A stretch of 7,019 nucleotides of DNA from Actinomycetes bacterium (GTDB lineage Bacteria > Actinomycetota > Acidimicrobiia > Acidimicrobiales > Palsa-688), in NCBI GenBank assembly GCA_021798075.1, contig JAJZYO010000103.1, positions 1 to 7,019 of the forward strand. The letters are read 5' to 3'. The translations under genes and the position numbers were made by a program. Positions 6,065 to 7,019 of this stretch are shown in pieces; position 1 is the stretch's first letter, and each line of letters opens with the position of its first letter. The notes under the pieces were generated by a model. That model saw only the letters and a program-made list of their open reading frames with translations. It ran no database searches and was not told the DNA's origin.

Positions 6065-7019
6065 GTGCCCATGACCAGCCTTATCGTGCTCAACTGGAGA
6101 GGGGAGCAAGCGACATCCCGCTGCGTCGCGAGCCTGCACCGCCTCGAGCAGGCCGACGAGTGCGAGATCCTGGTCGTCGACAACGAGAGCACCAGCCGCT
6201 CGCGGCGGGCGCTCGCAGGTCTGGAAGGCGTAACCGTCGTGCCGCTGGCCGACAACCGTGGTTTCGCGGGTGGCATGAACGCCGGCATCGCCAACGCTCA
6301 TGGCCGGTTCGTGGGCCTCTTCAACAACGACTTGGTGGTCGGCTCCGCCTGGCTCGAGGAGGGCCTCCGGGTGCTGGAGGACCCTGCGGTCGGCATCGTA
6401 GGCGGCACCCAGTTCCCTTGGGACGGTGAGGGTGTCCCTGAGAGCCAGGAGGGCGGGCTCGCCCTAGTGCGCATGGACCCCGAACGCGGGTTCACGGTCC
6501 TCGGTCCCGCCCCGGCGGAGCGCCGAGTGGTGGCTGCCATAGACGGGTGCAACATCCTCGCCCGAGCTGAGCTGCTCCGCCGGCTCGATGGCTTCGACCC
6601 TGACTACTTCGCTTATTACGAGGACGTCGACCTGTGCGCCCGGGCGTGGGCGTTAGGTTACGAAACAGTGTTCGACCCTGCCATGCGCGTGTGGCACCGC
6701 CGGGGCAAGAGCTCGGACCAGGTGGCACGCCAGCGTGCCTTTTGGTCCGCCCGTAACCAAATCGTCAACATCGCGAAACACTTCCCCGAAACGAGCTGGC
6801 GGCGGGCCTCGGCACTGGTGGCCTTGGAGCACCTCTCCGACGCGCTCGTGGGCCACCCCGGAGGGCTCCGGGGCAAGGGCACCGAACGCCTCAGCCGGGA
6901 CCAGCGCCTCGGGCGAGCACAAGCCGTGCTCTGGACCAGTTTGCACGCTGGTTGGCTCTCGGCGAAGCGTTCTGCCACCATCGCCGCGGGCCAGCACGAC
7001 GAGGGGTTCTCGGAGCGCC
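6065..7019 (+). CDS. Family 2 glycosyltransferase, rhamnosyltransferase-like (partial, C-terminus off the right edge)
   Basis: GT-A fold inverting glycosyltransferase that moves a sugar from a nucleotide donor to an acceptor, probably at the inner face of the membrane during polysaccharide or glycolipid assembly. 318 codons are visible and the frame is still open at the edge. It begins with the family strand TSLIVLNWRG (4-13), then VVDNES (37-42), DNRGFAGGMNAGI (63-75), the metal-site region LFNNDLVVG (85-93), IDGCNILARAELLRRLDGFD (159-178), the signature FAYYEDVDLCARAWALGY (182-199) with Glu186, Asp187 and Asp189, and VWHRRGKSS (209-217). This pattern matches the GT2 rhamnosyltransferase/WbbL-like group, but donor and acceptor cannot be told from sequence. 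The GTG at 6065 is chosen for its position behind a -10 element; the ATG two codons later (6071) is the alternative. No transmembrane helix is obvious in the visible part. Divergent orientation from ugd suggests a shared glycan pathway. Confidence 0.9.
   Translation, partial: MPMTSLIVLNWRGEQATSRCVASLHRLEQADECEILVVDNESTSRSRRALAGLEGVTVVPLADNRGFAGGMNAGIANAHGRFVGLFNNDLVVGSAWLEEGLRVLEDPAVGIVGGTQFPWDGEGVPESQEGGLALVRMDPERGFTVLGPAPAERRVVAAIDGCNILARAELLRRLDGFDPDYFAYYEDVDLCARAWALGYETVFDPAMRVWHRRGKSSDQVARQRAFWSARNQIVNIAKHFPETSWRRASALVALEHLSDALVGHPGGLRGKGTERLSRDQRLGRAQAVLWTSLHAGWLSAKRSATIAAGQHDEGFSER

Overview
The window comes from a GC-rich bacterial chromosome. It is densely coded, with short intergenic gaps, frequent TTG/GTG starts, and two promoters that seem to place transcription at the start codon (leaderless). 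These traits suggest an actinobacterium, possibly a deep-branching or uncultured one, but no phylogenetic marker is present and this is inference. There is no RNA gene, IS element, phage gene or CRISPR array.

Layout: five genes lie on the minus strand and one on the plus strand. From right to left on the minus strand are a UDP-glucose 6-dehydrogenase (5868-4498), a histidinol-dehydrogenase-family protein (4353-3019), and three components of a branched-chain-amino-acid-type (HAAT) ABC importer. These are the substrate-binding protein livJ (2859-1681), the permease livH (1639-728) and the permease livM (744 to the left edge, C-terminus missing). The ATPase genes livG and livF are not in the window and would be expected beyond the left edge. 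A family 2 glycosyltransferase reads rightward from 6065 and runs off the right edge.

Functionally there are two halves. The right half (UDP-glucose dehydrogenase and glycosyltransferase, divergent from a 196-bp shared promoter region) fits nucleotide-sugar supply and sugar transfer for a surface polysaccharide or glycoconjugate. The left half couples an amino-acid-type importer to a dehydrogenase that keeps the HisD fold and catalytic Glu-His pair. Its metal-binding and substrate residues differ from true HisD, so it probably oxidises some other small alcohol or amino alcohol. A link between that substrate and the importer is suggested only by adjacency.

The most interesting points are four. 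First, there is an apparent reciprocal acid/amide swap at the zinc site of the HisD paralogue. Second, the divergent ugd and glycosyltransferase starts have matching leaderless architecture. Third, a 17-bp-period tandem repeat lies between those starts. Fourth, three alternating GAAAG/CTTTC elements in the livJ upstream region could act as an operator or as mutually exclusive hairpins. No clearly new defence or mobile system is visible.
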